This document shows positions 1 through 5,225 of a stretch of 5,225 nucleotides of DNA, piece after piece. The stretch is from Persephonella sp. (GTDB lineage Bacteria; Aquificota; Aquificia; Aquificales; Hydrogenothermaceae): positions 1 through 5,225 of the forward strand of contig JALTAS010000037.1 in NCBI GenBank assembly GCA_027058925.1, read 5' to 3'. Below the pieces are notes generated by a model. The model saw nothing but the letters and a program-made list of their open reading frames with translations. It was not told the origin of the DNA and did no database searches. Every line of letters starts with the position of its first letter. Position 1 is the first letter of the stretch. The position numbers and the translations under genes are program-made.

Positions 1-288
1 TACGCTTTATCTGATGATATAAGGCTTAAAATAGTCAGGATACTGATCGATAACAAAGAGGTTTGTGTCTGTCAGTTTCAGGAAATTTTTGGTCTTTCCC
101 AGCCTAATATCTCTTTTCATCTGAGGATTTTAAGAAAAGCAGGAATAGTAAAATCAAGAAAGGAAGGAAAATGGTCTTATTACTCATTAAACAAAGAAAA
201 TCCTGTCCTTGATGCTTTAATCCCTTTTCTATTAAGTGAAATCCCACCTGAAAATATAAAACCCTCTTGTGAGATAAAAAATGATTGA
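1..288 (+). CDS. arsR: ArsR-family arsenic-responsive transcriptional repressor (5' end missing)
   Basis: Reading from base 1 gives 95 codons to a TGA at 286-288; the start lies upstream of the window. By comparison with plasmid R773 ArsR, whose first sensing Cys is residue 32, roughly ten N-terminal residues are missing. The fragment shows the ArsR/SmtB winged-helix fold. EVCVCQF (codons 20-26) matches the ELCVCDL arsenite-sensing motif, followed by a recognition-helix region (SQPNISFHLRILRKAGIV, codons 33-50) and the beta-wing (KEGKWSYYSL, codons 54-63). The two Cys codons are at 64-66 and 70-72. The position of the third R773 Cys (Cys37) is Gln here. Family knowledge: the dimer represses its own operon and leaves DNA when As(III) or Sb(III) binds the Cys pair. 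The gene overlaps arsB by 8 bp, so the two are co-transcribed and probably translationally coupled. A Cys near the C-terminus (codon 90) has no known role. Arsenic sensing is inferred from the motif plus the adjacent arsB and arsC. Confidence 0.9.
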   Translation, partial: YALSDDIRLKIVRILIDNKEVCVCQFQEIFGLSQPNISFHLRILRKAGIVKSRKEGKWSYYSLNKENPVLDALIPFLLSEIPPENIKPSCEIKND

Positions 289-1588
289 ATATAAGACCTT
301 AATTTCTATTTCTATTTTTCTCCTTACACTTTTGTTTGTAATCTGGCAGCCAAAAGGTCTTAATATAGGCTGGACTGCCAGCATTGGGGCTATTTTAGCC
401 CTTCTGACTGGCGTTGTATCTCTACAGGACGTATGGATTGTCGTAAAAATAGTATGGGATGCAACAGTTGCCTTTGTTGGAATTATTTTTATCTCTCTTA
501 TACTTGATAAAATCGGATTTTTTGAATGGTCAGCCCTTCATATAATGAAAAGGGCTAAAGGAAATGGTCGCAAACTTTTTGTTTATATTGTTCTCCTTGG
601 ATCATTGATTGCAGCCGTTTTTGCAAATGACGGAGCTGCCTTAATGCTCACACCTATTGTTTATGCAAAGATAAAGCACCTGGGATTGAAGGATAGATTT
701 ATTTTACCATTTATAATGGCAAGCGGTTTTGTTGCTGACACAACAAGCCTTCCTCTTGTTATTTCAAATCTTGTGAACATTGTTACGGCAGATTTTTTTG
801 GTATTGGATTTATTGAGTACGCCTTTAAGATGATTGTTCCTAACATTTTTTCATTATTAGCCACTTTAGTTGTTTTATACCTGTTCTTCAAAAGAGATAT
901 TGTCAAAGAGTATGACCCCTCCCTTCTTAAAAATCCAGATGAGGTTATAAAAGACTGGTTTATTTTCAAGATCACATGGTGGCTTGGCGGATTTTTGCTT
1001 ATAGGTTTTGTAATATCAGAGATTTATCACATACCGGTTTCAATAATCATAACTATTGGTGCAGTTGTTCTTGGAATTGCAACTTACAGAGAAAAAATAA
1101 TCAATATGAAAACTTTTGTTTTTAAAGAAACTCCATGGAAAATCGTTGTTTTTTCAATTGGTATGTATGTGGTTGTTTATGGGCTAAAAAATGTTGGTTT
1201 AACTTATGAGCTTGCAAAGTTTATAAAAAACTTTCAGGTCTATGGAGATTTATCTGGTATAGTCGGAACAGGATTTTTAGCTGCTGTTTTATCTGCAATT
1301 ATGAACAACATGCCCTCTGTAATGGTTGTTGACCTTGCTATAGCAGATACAGGCTTTAAAGAAAACATTCAGCATTTACTTGCATATGCAAATGTTATCG
1401 GTTGTGATCTGGGACCTAAAATAACCCCCATTGGCTCTCTTGCTACACTACTATGGCTTCATGTTCTTGAACAAAAAGGAATAAAAATAGGTTGGGGTTA
1501 CTATTTCAAGGTGGGAATAATTATTACTCCCCCAGTTTTAATTTTTACACTATTTGGACTTTATTTATGGAATCTTATCTGGAGGTAA
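281..1588 (+). CDS. arsB: ArsB arsenite/antimonite efflux pump, inner-membrane
   Basis: This 435-residue polytopic protein aligns by eye along its whole length with E. coli ArsB (about 429 residues), so it looks complete. Recognisable stretches are WQPKGL (22-27), a loop with GFFEW (79-83), FANDGAALMLTP (114-125), IMNNMP (340-345) and the C-terminal block GCDLGPKITPIGSLATLLWL (374-393). About a dozen hydrophobic segments are visible. Family knowledge: ArsB of the ion-transporter superfamily exports As(OH)3/Sb(OH)3 in exchange for protons and can work alone or with the ArsA ATPase. No arsA is in the window. It is not Acr3, a different fold with the same role. The ATG lies inside the end of arsR (8-bp overlap) with only a weak GTGAG-like element upstream, which suggests coupled translation. 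By hand count Ile is about 31 ATT, 20 ATA and 9 ATC, unlike the ATA-rich genes downstream. Expression should follow ArsR derepression. Confidence 0.96.
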   Translation: MIEYKTLISISIFLLTLLFVIWQPKGLNIGWTASIGAILALLTGVVSLQDVWIVVKIVWDATVAFVGIIFISLILDKIGFFEWSALHIMKRAKGNGRKLFVYIVLLGSLIAAVFANDGAALMLTPIVYAKIKHLGLKDRFILPFIMASGFVADTTSLPLVISNLVNIVTADFFGIGFIEYAFKMIVPNIFSLLATLVVLYLFFKRDIVKEYDPSLLKNPDEVIKDWFIFKITWWLGGFLLIGFVISEIYHIPVSIIITIGAVVLGIATYREKIINMKTFVFKETPWKIVVFSIGMYVVVYGLKNVGLTYELAKFIKNFQVYGDLSGIVGTGFLAAVLSAIMNNMPSVMVVDLAIADTGFKENIQHLLAYANVIGCDLGPKITPIGSLATLLWLHVLEQKGIKIGWGYYFKVGIIITPPVLIFTLFGLYLWNLIWR

Positions 1589-1594
1589 ATAAAA

Positions 1595-1981
1595 ATGCAA
1601 AATCAAATGCCAGGTGTAGAACAGATTTTAGAGATGATGGCTCAAAAGCTTGGTGGTAAAGAAAACATCCCTGAAGCAATAATTTATGCTAAAGACGTTG
1701 CACCTGATATAGTCCAGCAGATAGCCATTTCTTCAAAACAAAGTGTCAGTGATGAAAACTCCCCCTTTGATCCAAAAACAGCAAACCTGATCTATCTTGC
1801 TGCAGCACTTGCAATGAAGGATGAAGAATGCATAAAAGCAACCTTAAATGCCGCACTTACATTTGGAACGACAAAAGAAGAGCTTTTATATGTTGTTAAA
1901 ATTGTTAGACATGCAGCAAACAATGGGATAGTAGGGGCTGCAGCTCCTATATTCAAAGCACTTTCAGAAAAGGAGAAGTAA
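1595..1981 (+). CDS. Carboxymuconolactone decarboxylase (CMD)/AhpD-fold protein with degenerate active site
   Basis: This 128-residue soluble protein has no signal peptide or membrane segment. The core at residues 62-97 (helix with LAAALAMKDEEC, then IKATLNAALTFGTTKEEL) resembles the CMD/AhpD family pattern, in which a Cys-x-x-Cys...His motif is followed by an 'A.. .GAT.EEI' helix. Here only one Cys is present (Cys79, matching the second Cys). The first Cys position is Asp76 and the usual HH after the motif is replaced by Ala-Thr. AhpD-type disulfide peroxidase chemistry is therefore unlikely. A GGAGG ribosome binding site at 1581-1585, overlapping the arsB stop region and 9 nt from the ATG, supports the start. 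The gene lies 6 nt after arsB and abuts arsC directly. Placement between pump and reductase implies a role in arsenic or oxidative-stress handling, such as binding As(III) or an organic intermediate; this is inference. CMD-fold membership is fairly likely, the function unknown. Confidence 0.75.
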   Translation: MQNQMPGVEQILEMMAQKLGGKENIPEAIIYAKDVAPDIVQQIAISSKQSVSDENSPFDPKTANLIYLAAALAMKDEECIKATLNAALTFGTTKEELLYVVKIVRHAANNGIVGAAAPIFKALSEKEK

Positions 1982-2404
1982 ATGTCTGTAAAAATAGGTT
2001 TTATATGCACAGGAAACTCTGCGAGGAGTCAGATGGCTGAAGGTTTTGGGAAATATTATGCCAAAAAACTTGGAAAAGATATAGAAGTTTATTCTGCAGG
2101 ATCAGACCCATCAGGTTATGTTCATCCTTTTGCAGTAAAGGTTATGGCAGAAATAGGTGTAGACATATCAAAAAATAGATCAAAATCTCTAAAAGAAATT
2201 CCTGTGAATGAGCTTGATTATGTTGTAACACTTTGTGGAGATGCTGCCGAAAACTGTCCGGTAGTAGTAGGGGCAAAAACTATACACTGGGGACTTCCCG
2301 ATCCTGCAAAGGTAGAGGGAACAGAAGAAGAAAAACTGAAAGTTTTTAGGGAAATAAGGGATAAAATAGAAGAAAAAGTAAAAGATCTTATTGAGGGTAT
2401 ATAA
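1982..2404 (+). CDS. arsC: Arsenate reductase, thioredoxin-coupled (LMW phosphatase fold)
   Basis: The 140-residue protein reduces arsenate to arsenite in the cytoplasm, supplying ArsB's substrate. It belongs to the pI258/B. subtilis ArsC type, not the glutaredoxin-linked R773 type. The phosphatase P-loop CTGNSARS gives Cys9-x5-Arg15 as nucleophile and anion-binding loop. The redox relay cysteines are Cys85 and Cys92 in TLCGDAAENCP, and the Asp-Pro general acid is Asp107 in HWGLPDPA. All three catalytic Cys expected for the relay are present. The non-essential extra P-loop Cys of pI258 ArsC (Cys15 there) is Ala14 here. Length is normal (pI258 ArsC is 131 residues). The ATG follows the preceding TAA without a gap, and AGGAG at 1971-1975, inside the preceding gene, is the ribosome binding site 6 nt away. 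Unlike arsB, its Ile codons are nearly all ATA. Regeneration needs thioredoxin and thioredoxin reductase encoded elsewhere. Confidence 0.95.
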   Translation: MSVKIGFICTGNSARSQMAEGFGKYYAKKLGKDIEVYSAGSDPSGYVHPFAVKVMAEIGVDISKNRSKSLKEIPVNELDYVVTLCGDAAENCPVVVGAKTIHWGLPDPAKVEGTEEEKLKVFREIRDKIEEKVKDLIEGI

Positions 2405-2409
2405 AGGGT

Positions 2410-3063
2410 ATGGGAAAAAATATAAAGCTTTCCTTATACGTGATAACAGATGAAAAACTACTTGAAGGAAAAGATATAGGAAAAGCTGTTGAGGATGCTA
2501 TTTTAGGTGGAGCAGATGTTATCCAGTACAGGGCAAAGAATAAATCTTCCAGAGAAATGTACCAGGAAGCTGTACAGATAAAAAAAATATGCGATAACTA
2601 CAACAAACCACTGATAATAAATGACAGGGTAGATATAGCTTTATCTGTCAATGCTGATGGGGTTCATGTTGGTCAGGACGATCTTGATGTGGAGGTTGTC
2701 AGAAGGCTAATAGGTTTTGATAAGATTGTTGGGCTATCAACAAAAAACCTTAAGCAGGTTGAGGAAGCTAACAGATTGCCTGTTGATTATATAGGATTTG
2801 GAAGTATTTTCCCTACAGGAACTAAAAAAGATGCACAGATCTCCGGACTGGATCAGCTGAAAAAAGCTGTTGAGATATCAATCCAGCCTGTTGTTGCTAT
2901 AGGAGGAATAAATGAGCAGAACATACAGTCTGTTCTGGATACAGGGTGTGAAAATGTAGCTGTAGTCTCGGCGGTTTTTAGGGACGAAAACATCAGGCAG
3001 AACACAAAAAGATTAAAAGAGATAATCAACAAAAAAAATAAAATGGGTTTTGATATTGATTAA
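2410..3063 (+). CDS. thiE: Thiamine phosphate synthase
   Basis: This 217-residue TIM-barrel enzyme joins hydroxymethylpyrimidine diphosphate to thiazole phosphate, making thiamine monophosphate and pyrophosphate. Conserved sites appear in order: VIQYRAK (37-43, pyrophosphate side), INDR (70-73), DGVHVGQDD (83-91), GLST (108-111), GFGSIFPTGTKK (129-140), the phosphate-binding IGGIN (164-168) and VVSAVF (185-190). Length is typical for ThiE. The close relative TenI usually lacks several of these residues, so ThiE is favoured. The ATG follows the arsC TAA by 5 nt, with GAGGG at 2393-2397 (12 nt away) as a plausible but distant ribosome binding site. No other thi gene and no TPP riboswitch lie next to it; the 5-nt gap leaves no room for a leader. 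It is probably co-transcribed with the ars genes or served by a promoter inside arsC, although no metabolic link to arsenic is evident. Confidence 0.95.
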   Translation: MGKNIKLSLYVITDEKLLEGKDIGKAVEDAILGGADVIQYRAKNKSSREMYQEAVQIKKICDNYNKPLIINDRVDIALSVNADGVHVGQDDLDVEVVRRLIGFDKIVGLSTKNLKQVEEANRLPVDYIGFGSIFPTGTKKDAQISGLDQLKKAVEISIQPVVAIGGINEQNIQSVLDTGCENVAVVSAVFRDENIRQNTKRLKEIINKKNKMGFDID

Positions 3064-3075
3064 ACAAAACACAGG

Positions 3076-3081
3076 TATAAT
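3076..3081 (+). promoter_or_regulatory. Possible -10 element upstream of the DUF2905-queA pair
   Basis: A perfect TATAAT lies in the only sizeable gap (44 nt) of the plus-strand run, about 26 nt before the next ATG. TTGATA (3050-3055) and TTGATT (3056-3061), at the end of thiE, resemble -35 boxes but give spacers of 20 and 14 nt, both off the ideal 17. The region is AT-rich, so a chance match is possible. If real, it would make DUF2905-queA a separate transcription unit from ars-thiE. Confidence 0.4.
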
Positions 3082-3107
3082 TTTTGTAAAAAACTTAAAA
3101 GGGAAAG

Positions 3108-3332
3108 ATGGAAGGGATAGGAAAAACGCTTGTATTGATAGGGCTTTTTATTGTTTTGATCGGTCTGCTACTAACATTTTTTGAAAAGCTCCCCTTCGGG
3201 CTTGGAAAGCTTCCGGGAGACATATACATAAAAAGGGACAACTTTGTTTTTTACTTTCCACTTGCCACATCAATATTAATAAGTGTTATTCTATCACTTA
3301 TATTTATTCTCCTTTCAAAGATATCAAAATGA
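3108..3332 (+). CDS. DUF2905 family small membrane protein
   Basis: The 74-residue protein has two hydrophobic segments (about residues 7-25 and 50-70). The linker carries the DUF2905 signature: GLGKLPGDIYIKR (31-43) followed by NFVFYFPL (45-52). Length and two-helix layout match the family. Its biochemical role is unknown. From memory, members often sit beside queA and ruvAB in bacterial genomes, and here the gene overlaps queA by 4 nt (ATGA), so the two are translationally coupled. The start is supported by a modest AAAAGGG element at 3097-3103, just upstream of the ATG. A link to tRNA modification or to membrane function is not shown by the sequence. Confidence 0.88.
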   Translation: MEGIGKTLVLIGLFIVLIGLLLTFFEKLPFGLGKLPGDIYIKRDNFVFYFPLATSILISVILSLIFILLSKISK

Positions 3333-4342
3333 TAAAGCTTTCAGATTACGATTACAACCTTCCAAAAGAGCTTATCGCAAAGTACCCTGTAGACCCGAGA
3401 GATTCCTGCAGGCTTATGGTTTTGGACAGAAAAACCAAAAAGATTGAGCACAGAACATTCAGAGATATAGGAGATTACCTTGAAGAGGGAGATCTTCTTG
3501 TTCTGAACGACACTAAGGTTATTCCTGCAAGACTGATAGGAAGAAAAAAAACAGGTGCAAAGATAGAGATCTTTCTTTTAAGACCTTACACAGAAAAAAA
3601 TTGGGAAGCCCTTATAAAAAACATTAAAAGGCTGAAAGAAGGTCAGGAAATAATTATAAGTGAAGATTTCAGGGTTAAACTCCTTGAAAAACAGGAAGAA
3701 GGAAAAGCAAAAGTTGAGCTTATTGGAGATGATATTGACAGGCTCTTAGAAAAATATGGACACATACCTCTACCTCCTTACATAGAAAGGGAAGATGAAG
3801 AAAAAGATAAAGAGCTTTACCAGACAGTATTTGCAAGAAAACAGGGAGCTGTAGCATCACCAACAGCAGGGCTACACTTTACAAAAGAACTTCTTGAAAA
3901 ACTTGAAAAAAAAGGCGTAAAAAAAGCTTTCTGCACACTTCATGTGGGACTTGGTACATTCAGACCGATAAAAACTGAAGATATAACAAAACACAAAATG
4001 CATCAGGAGTTTTACCAGATCCCTGAAGAAACACTGCAGGCGATAAAGGAAACAAAACAAAAAGGCAAAAAAGTTATAGCTGTTGGAACAACCGTTGTCA
4101 GAACCCTTGAAACTTACGCCCAAACAGGTCGTAAAGAGGGATTCAGTGATATATTTATATACCCTCCTTACAGCTTTAAGATTGTTGATGCTCTGATAAC
4201 AAACTTTCATCTTCCAAAATCAACACTTATACTTCTTGTTTCTGCATTTGCAGGAAGGGATTTTATAATGAAAGCTTACAGAGAGGCTGTTGAGAAAAGA
4301 TACAGATTTTTTTCTTACGGTGATGCAATGTTAATCATTTAG
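3329..4342 (+). CDS. queA: S-adenosylmethionine:tRNA ribosyltransferase-isomerase
   Basis: This 337-residue cytoplasmic enzyme transfers and rearranges the ribosyl part of S-adenosylmethionine onto preQ1 at wobble position 34 of GUN-anticodon tRNAs, forming epoxyqueuosine. Family blocks are intact: LVLNDTKVIPARL (57-69), GHIPLPPYI (145-153), GAVASPTAGLHFT (173-185), LHVGLGTFRPI (204-214), VGTTVVRTLE (near 252-261), DALITNFHLPKSTL (287-300), VSAFAG and the C-terminal RFFSYGDAML (326-335). Length is normal for QueA (about 340-350) and both ends look complete. The ATG is shared with the stop of the preceding DUF2905 gene (ATGA). No strong Shine-Dalgarno is visible, so re-initiation is likely. 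The 3' end overlaps the opposing DUF167 gene by 12 bp. Later queuosine enzymes (QueG/QueH, Tgt) are not in the window. Confidence 0.97.
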   Translation: MIKLSDYDYNLPKELIAKYPVDPRDSCRLMVLDRKTKKIEHRTFRDIGDYLEEGDLLVLNDTKVIPARLIGRKKTGAKIEIFLLRPYTEKNWEALIKNIKRLKEGQEIIISEDFRVKLLEKQEEGKAKVELIGDDIDRLLEKYGHIPLPPYIEREDEEKDKELYQTVFARKQGAVASPTAGLHFTKELLEKLEKKGVKKAFCTLHVGLGTFRPIKTEDITKHKMHQEFYQIPEETLQAIKETKQKGKKVIAVGTTVVRTLETYAQTGRKEGFSDIFIYPPYSFKIVDALITNFHLPKSTLILLVSAFAGRDFIMKAYREAVEKRYRFFSYGDAMLII

Positions 4343-4555
4343 TATCTCAAAAACCTTTTCCCTTGATGTTTCTCCCCTTAAAAGCTTTATTTTTGATTTA
4401 GGAACTTTAAAATGTTTTGACAGCATCTCAACAACCCTTTTGTTAGCTTTCCCCTTTTCAGGAACAACGGTAACCCTCACCTCGTAATAATTGTTTTCTA
4501 TCTTTTTTATCTCATCTTTTTTTGCGTTTGGTTTTACCTTGACCCTGATTTTCAT
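4331..4555 (-). CDS. DUF167/UPF0235 (YggU-like) family protein
   Basis: The 74-residue basic soluble protein carries the DUF167 pattern: KVKPNAKKDEI near the N-terminus (6-16), VPEKGKANKRVVEML (31-45) and the C-terminal block KIKLLRGETSREKVFEI (55-71). Length is close to that of the short family members. The family is a small alpha/beta fold of unknown molecular function. The gene is on the minus strand; AAGGGGT (complement of 4561-4567) stands 6 nt before its ATG and supports the start. Its stop codon lies within queA (12-bp tail-to-tail overlap), and it diverges across 28 bp from the 92-residue membrane-protein gene. No clear promoter of its own was found; one would have to lie inside the neighbouring coding region. 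Confidence 0.9.
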   Translation of the reverse strand: MKIRVKVKPNAKKDEIKKIENNYYEVRVTVVPEKGKANKRVVEMLSKHFKVPKSKIKLLRGETSREKVFEILND

Positions 4556-4577
4556 TTCCGACCCCTTATGATAAAAT
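4549..4577 (+). promoter_or_regulatory. Putative extended -10 promoter for the membrane protein-aroK unit
   Basis: TTTTCA (4549-4554, four of six matches to TTGACA) and TAAAAT (4572-4577, five of six matches to TATAAT) are separated by 17 nt, and the -10 is preceded by TG plus one base (4569-4571), the extended -10 form. Six bases separate the -10 from the ATG at 4584, so initiation would fall at or next to the A of that ATG, giving a leaderless transcript. The -35 overlaps the start codon of the divergent DUF167 gene, and its ribosome binding site (4561-4567) lies in the spacer. A better TTGACC at 4539-4544 is 27 nt away, too far to pair. Confidence 0.45.
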
Positions 4578-4583
4578 TCATCT

Positions 4584-4862
4584 ATGGATATCCTGAAGAA
4601 AATTGTAATATTTTTGAGCGGTGCTTTTGTATATCTTTTTGTTTTTATTCTGGGAGGAAGCTTTATAAATGAAAAGATCCTCTCACAGTTTTATTATCTT
4701 GTATTTTTCGCTCTTTTCCTTACCGGATTTATATCAAACATATTTATAAACAGATATCTCTACAAAGTATGCCCCATAAGATCAATAATCTACTCTTTCA
4801 TTAGCTGGGTTCTTCTTTTCGCCTCTGCTTTTTTTATTCTGAAAATAGGGGGCTTTAATTGA
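4584..4862 (+). CDS. Hypothetical small integral membrane protein (three predicted helices)
   Basis: I do not recognise this 92-residue protein. It has three hydrophobic segments, about residues 5-24, 36-55 and 66-87, joined by short loops. The second loop carries positive charges (NRYLYKVCPIRS). There is one Cys (in VCPIR) and no catalytic motif. An in-frame TAA at 4572-4574 bars a longer version and ATG 4584 is the first Met. No Shine-Dalgarno precedes it, and the start sits at the predicted transcription start of a promoter-like element, so leaderless expression is possible. The stop overlaps the aroK start by 4 nt (TTGA), so it is translationally coupled to aroK. Codon use (ATA-rich Ile, AGA Arg) matches the neighbouring housekeeping genes, arguing for a real resident gene. 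Function unknown. Confidence 0.7.
   Translation: MDILKKIVIFLSGAFVYLFVFILGGSFINEKILSQFYYLVFFALFLTGFISNIFINRYLYKVCPIRSIIYSFISWVLLFASAFFILKIGGFN
4847..4852 (+). promoter_or_regulatory. Ribosome binding site fixing the TTG start of aroK
   Basis: AGGGGG lies 6 nt before the TTG at 4859-4861. That is the right spacing for a Shine-Dalgarno site and singles out this TTG as the aroK start. The next in-frame ATG is codon 10, inside the Walker A region, which would delete beta-strand 1. Confidence 0.7.
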
Positions 4863-5225
4863 AAAATATTTATCTTGTAGGTTTTATGGGAAGCGGGAAG
4901 TCAACAGTTGGAAAGATACTGGCAGAAAAGCTGAAAATGAAATTTGTTGATGTAGATCAGCTGATAGAAAATGAGGAAGGAATGAAGATAACAGATATTT
5001 TTAAAAAAAAGGGGGAAAAATATTTCAGGGATCTTGAGAAAAAAAAGATAAAAGATCTTGCAAAGGGAGAAAACCTTGTGATCTCAACAGGAGGAGGTCT
5101 GGGAGCAGACAGGGAAAATATGGATCTGATGAAAAAATCAGGTCTTGTTGTCTGGTTAGATGTATCCCTTGATGAGATAATAAAAAGATGTGAAGGAGAC
5201 AAAAACAGACCTCTACTAAATCAGC
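4859..5225 (+). CDS. aroK: Shikimate kinase (3' end beyond window)
   Basis: The window holds 122 codons of an enzyme usually around 165-175 residues. It phosphorylates shikimate at the 3-hydroxyl with ATP, the fifth step of chorismate synthesis, in the cytoplasm. The visible motifs are Walker A GFMGSGKST (8-16), the shikimate-binding Asp pair DVD (31-33), FRDLE with Arg57, STGGGL with the Gly triplet 78-80, and the lid region RPLL starting at Arg117. The C-terminal part with the adenine-binding loop and the last conserved Arg is off the edge. Translation starts at TTG (4859-4861), the only choice that keeps the first beta-strand (KNIYLVGF). It overlaps the upstream gene's stop as TTGA and has AGGGGG 6 nt before it. 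Co-expression with the 92-residue membrane protein is expected. Both aroK and aroL name this activity; aroK is used here. Confidence 0.95.
   Translation, partial: MKNIYLVGFMGSGKSTVGKILAEKLKMKFVDVDQLIENEEGMKITDIFKKKGEKYFRDLEKKKIKDLAKGENLVISTGGGLGADRENMDLMKKSGLVVWLDVSLDEIIKRCEGDKNRPLLNQ

Noticed and set aside
661..975. 104-codon open frame on the minus strand
   Set aside because: It lies wholly inside the well-conserved arsB frame, has no recognisable domain and no upstream ribosome binding site worth noting.
1792..2010. 72-codon minus-strand open frame across the CMD-arsC junction
   Set aside because: It is antisense to two conserved genes, has a low-complexity Ala/Ser-rich product and no family resemblance.
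2395..2412. TPP riboswitch before thiE
   Set aside because: The gap is 5 nt and the upstream sequence is arsC coding; no conserved TPP aptamer core was seen.
3186..3203. Six-pair inverted repeat (AAGCTC with GGGCTT) around CCCTTC
   Set aside because: It is inside the DUF2905 gene, encodes its conserved linker, includes a G-T pair and has no T-run, so it is not a terminator.
3872..4210. 112-codon minus-strand open frame rich in Phe, Cys and Ser
   Set aside because: It is the complement of Lys/Glu-rich queA coding sequence, and its composition is what antisense of AAA/GAA codons gives.
4539..4544. TTGACC as a -35 box for the membrane-protein gene
   Set aside because: It is close to consensus but 27 nt from the -10 element, beyond workable spacing; TTTTCA at 4549 has the right distance.
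4957..5202. 81-codon minus-strand open frame
   Set aside because: It is antisense to aroK, which has intact motifs; the Ser/Phe/Pro-rich product is a shadow.
1..5225. Mobile element, CRISPR array, tRNA/rRNA or defence system
   Set aside because: No transposase, integrase, direct-repeat array, tRNA-like fold or rRNA segment is visible; almost every base is assigned to recognisable metabolic or resistance genes.

Overview
The window is a compact, AT-rich stretch of bacterial chromosome holding nine protein-coding genes and almost no intergenic DNA. Arg codons are mostly AGA/AGG, Lys is mostly AAA, and AAAAA/TTTTT runs are frequent. The packing, the composition and the order DUF2905-queA would fit a thermophilic Aquificota-like organism (Persephonella/Sulfurihydrogenibium type). 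That is an impression from style, not a phylogenetic result.

Positions 1-2404, plus strand, are an arsenic-resistance operon. It holds the 3' part of an ArsR repressor with a Cys-Val-Cys metal-sensing motif, the ArsB arsenite efflux pump, a small carboxymuconolactone decarboxylase (CMD)/AhpD-fold protein with a degenerate active site, and a thioredoxin-type ArsC arsenate reductase. ArsC would reduce As(V) to As(III), ArsB would export As(III), and ArsR would derepress the operon when As(III) binds. The operon promoter and operator lie upstream of the window. The CMD-fold protein, sandwiched between pump and reductase, is the least explained member.

Positions 2410-4342, plus strand, carry housekeeping genes. 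thiE (thiamine phosphate synthase) starts 5 nt after arsC and may be read from the ars transcript. After a 44-nt gap with a TATAAT-like element come a two-helix DUF2905 membrane protein and queA (tRNA queuosine biosynthesis), joined by an ATGA overlap.

Positions 4331-5225 begin with a minus-strand DUF167/YggU-family gene whose 3' end overlaps queA tail to tail by 12 bp. Divergent from it, across 28 bp, is an unrecognised 92-residue membrane protein. Its ATG sits where a promoter-like element would start transcription, so it may be leaderless. It is coupled by a TTGA overlap to aroK (shikimate kinase, TTG start), which runs off the right edge.

No RNA genes, mobile elements, CRISPR arrays or convincing terminators were seen, and there is no gene-free stretch longer than 44 bp. 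I found no clear new multi-gene system. The best leads are the CMD-fold protein in the ars operon and the possible leaderless membrane-protein/aroK unit.
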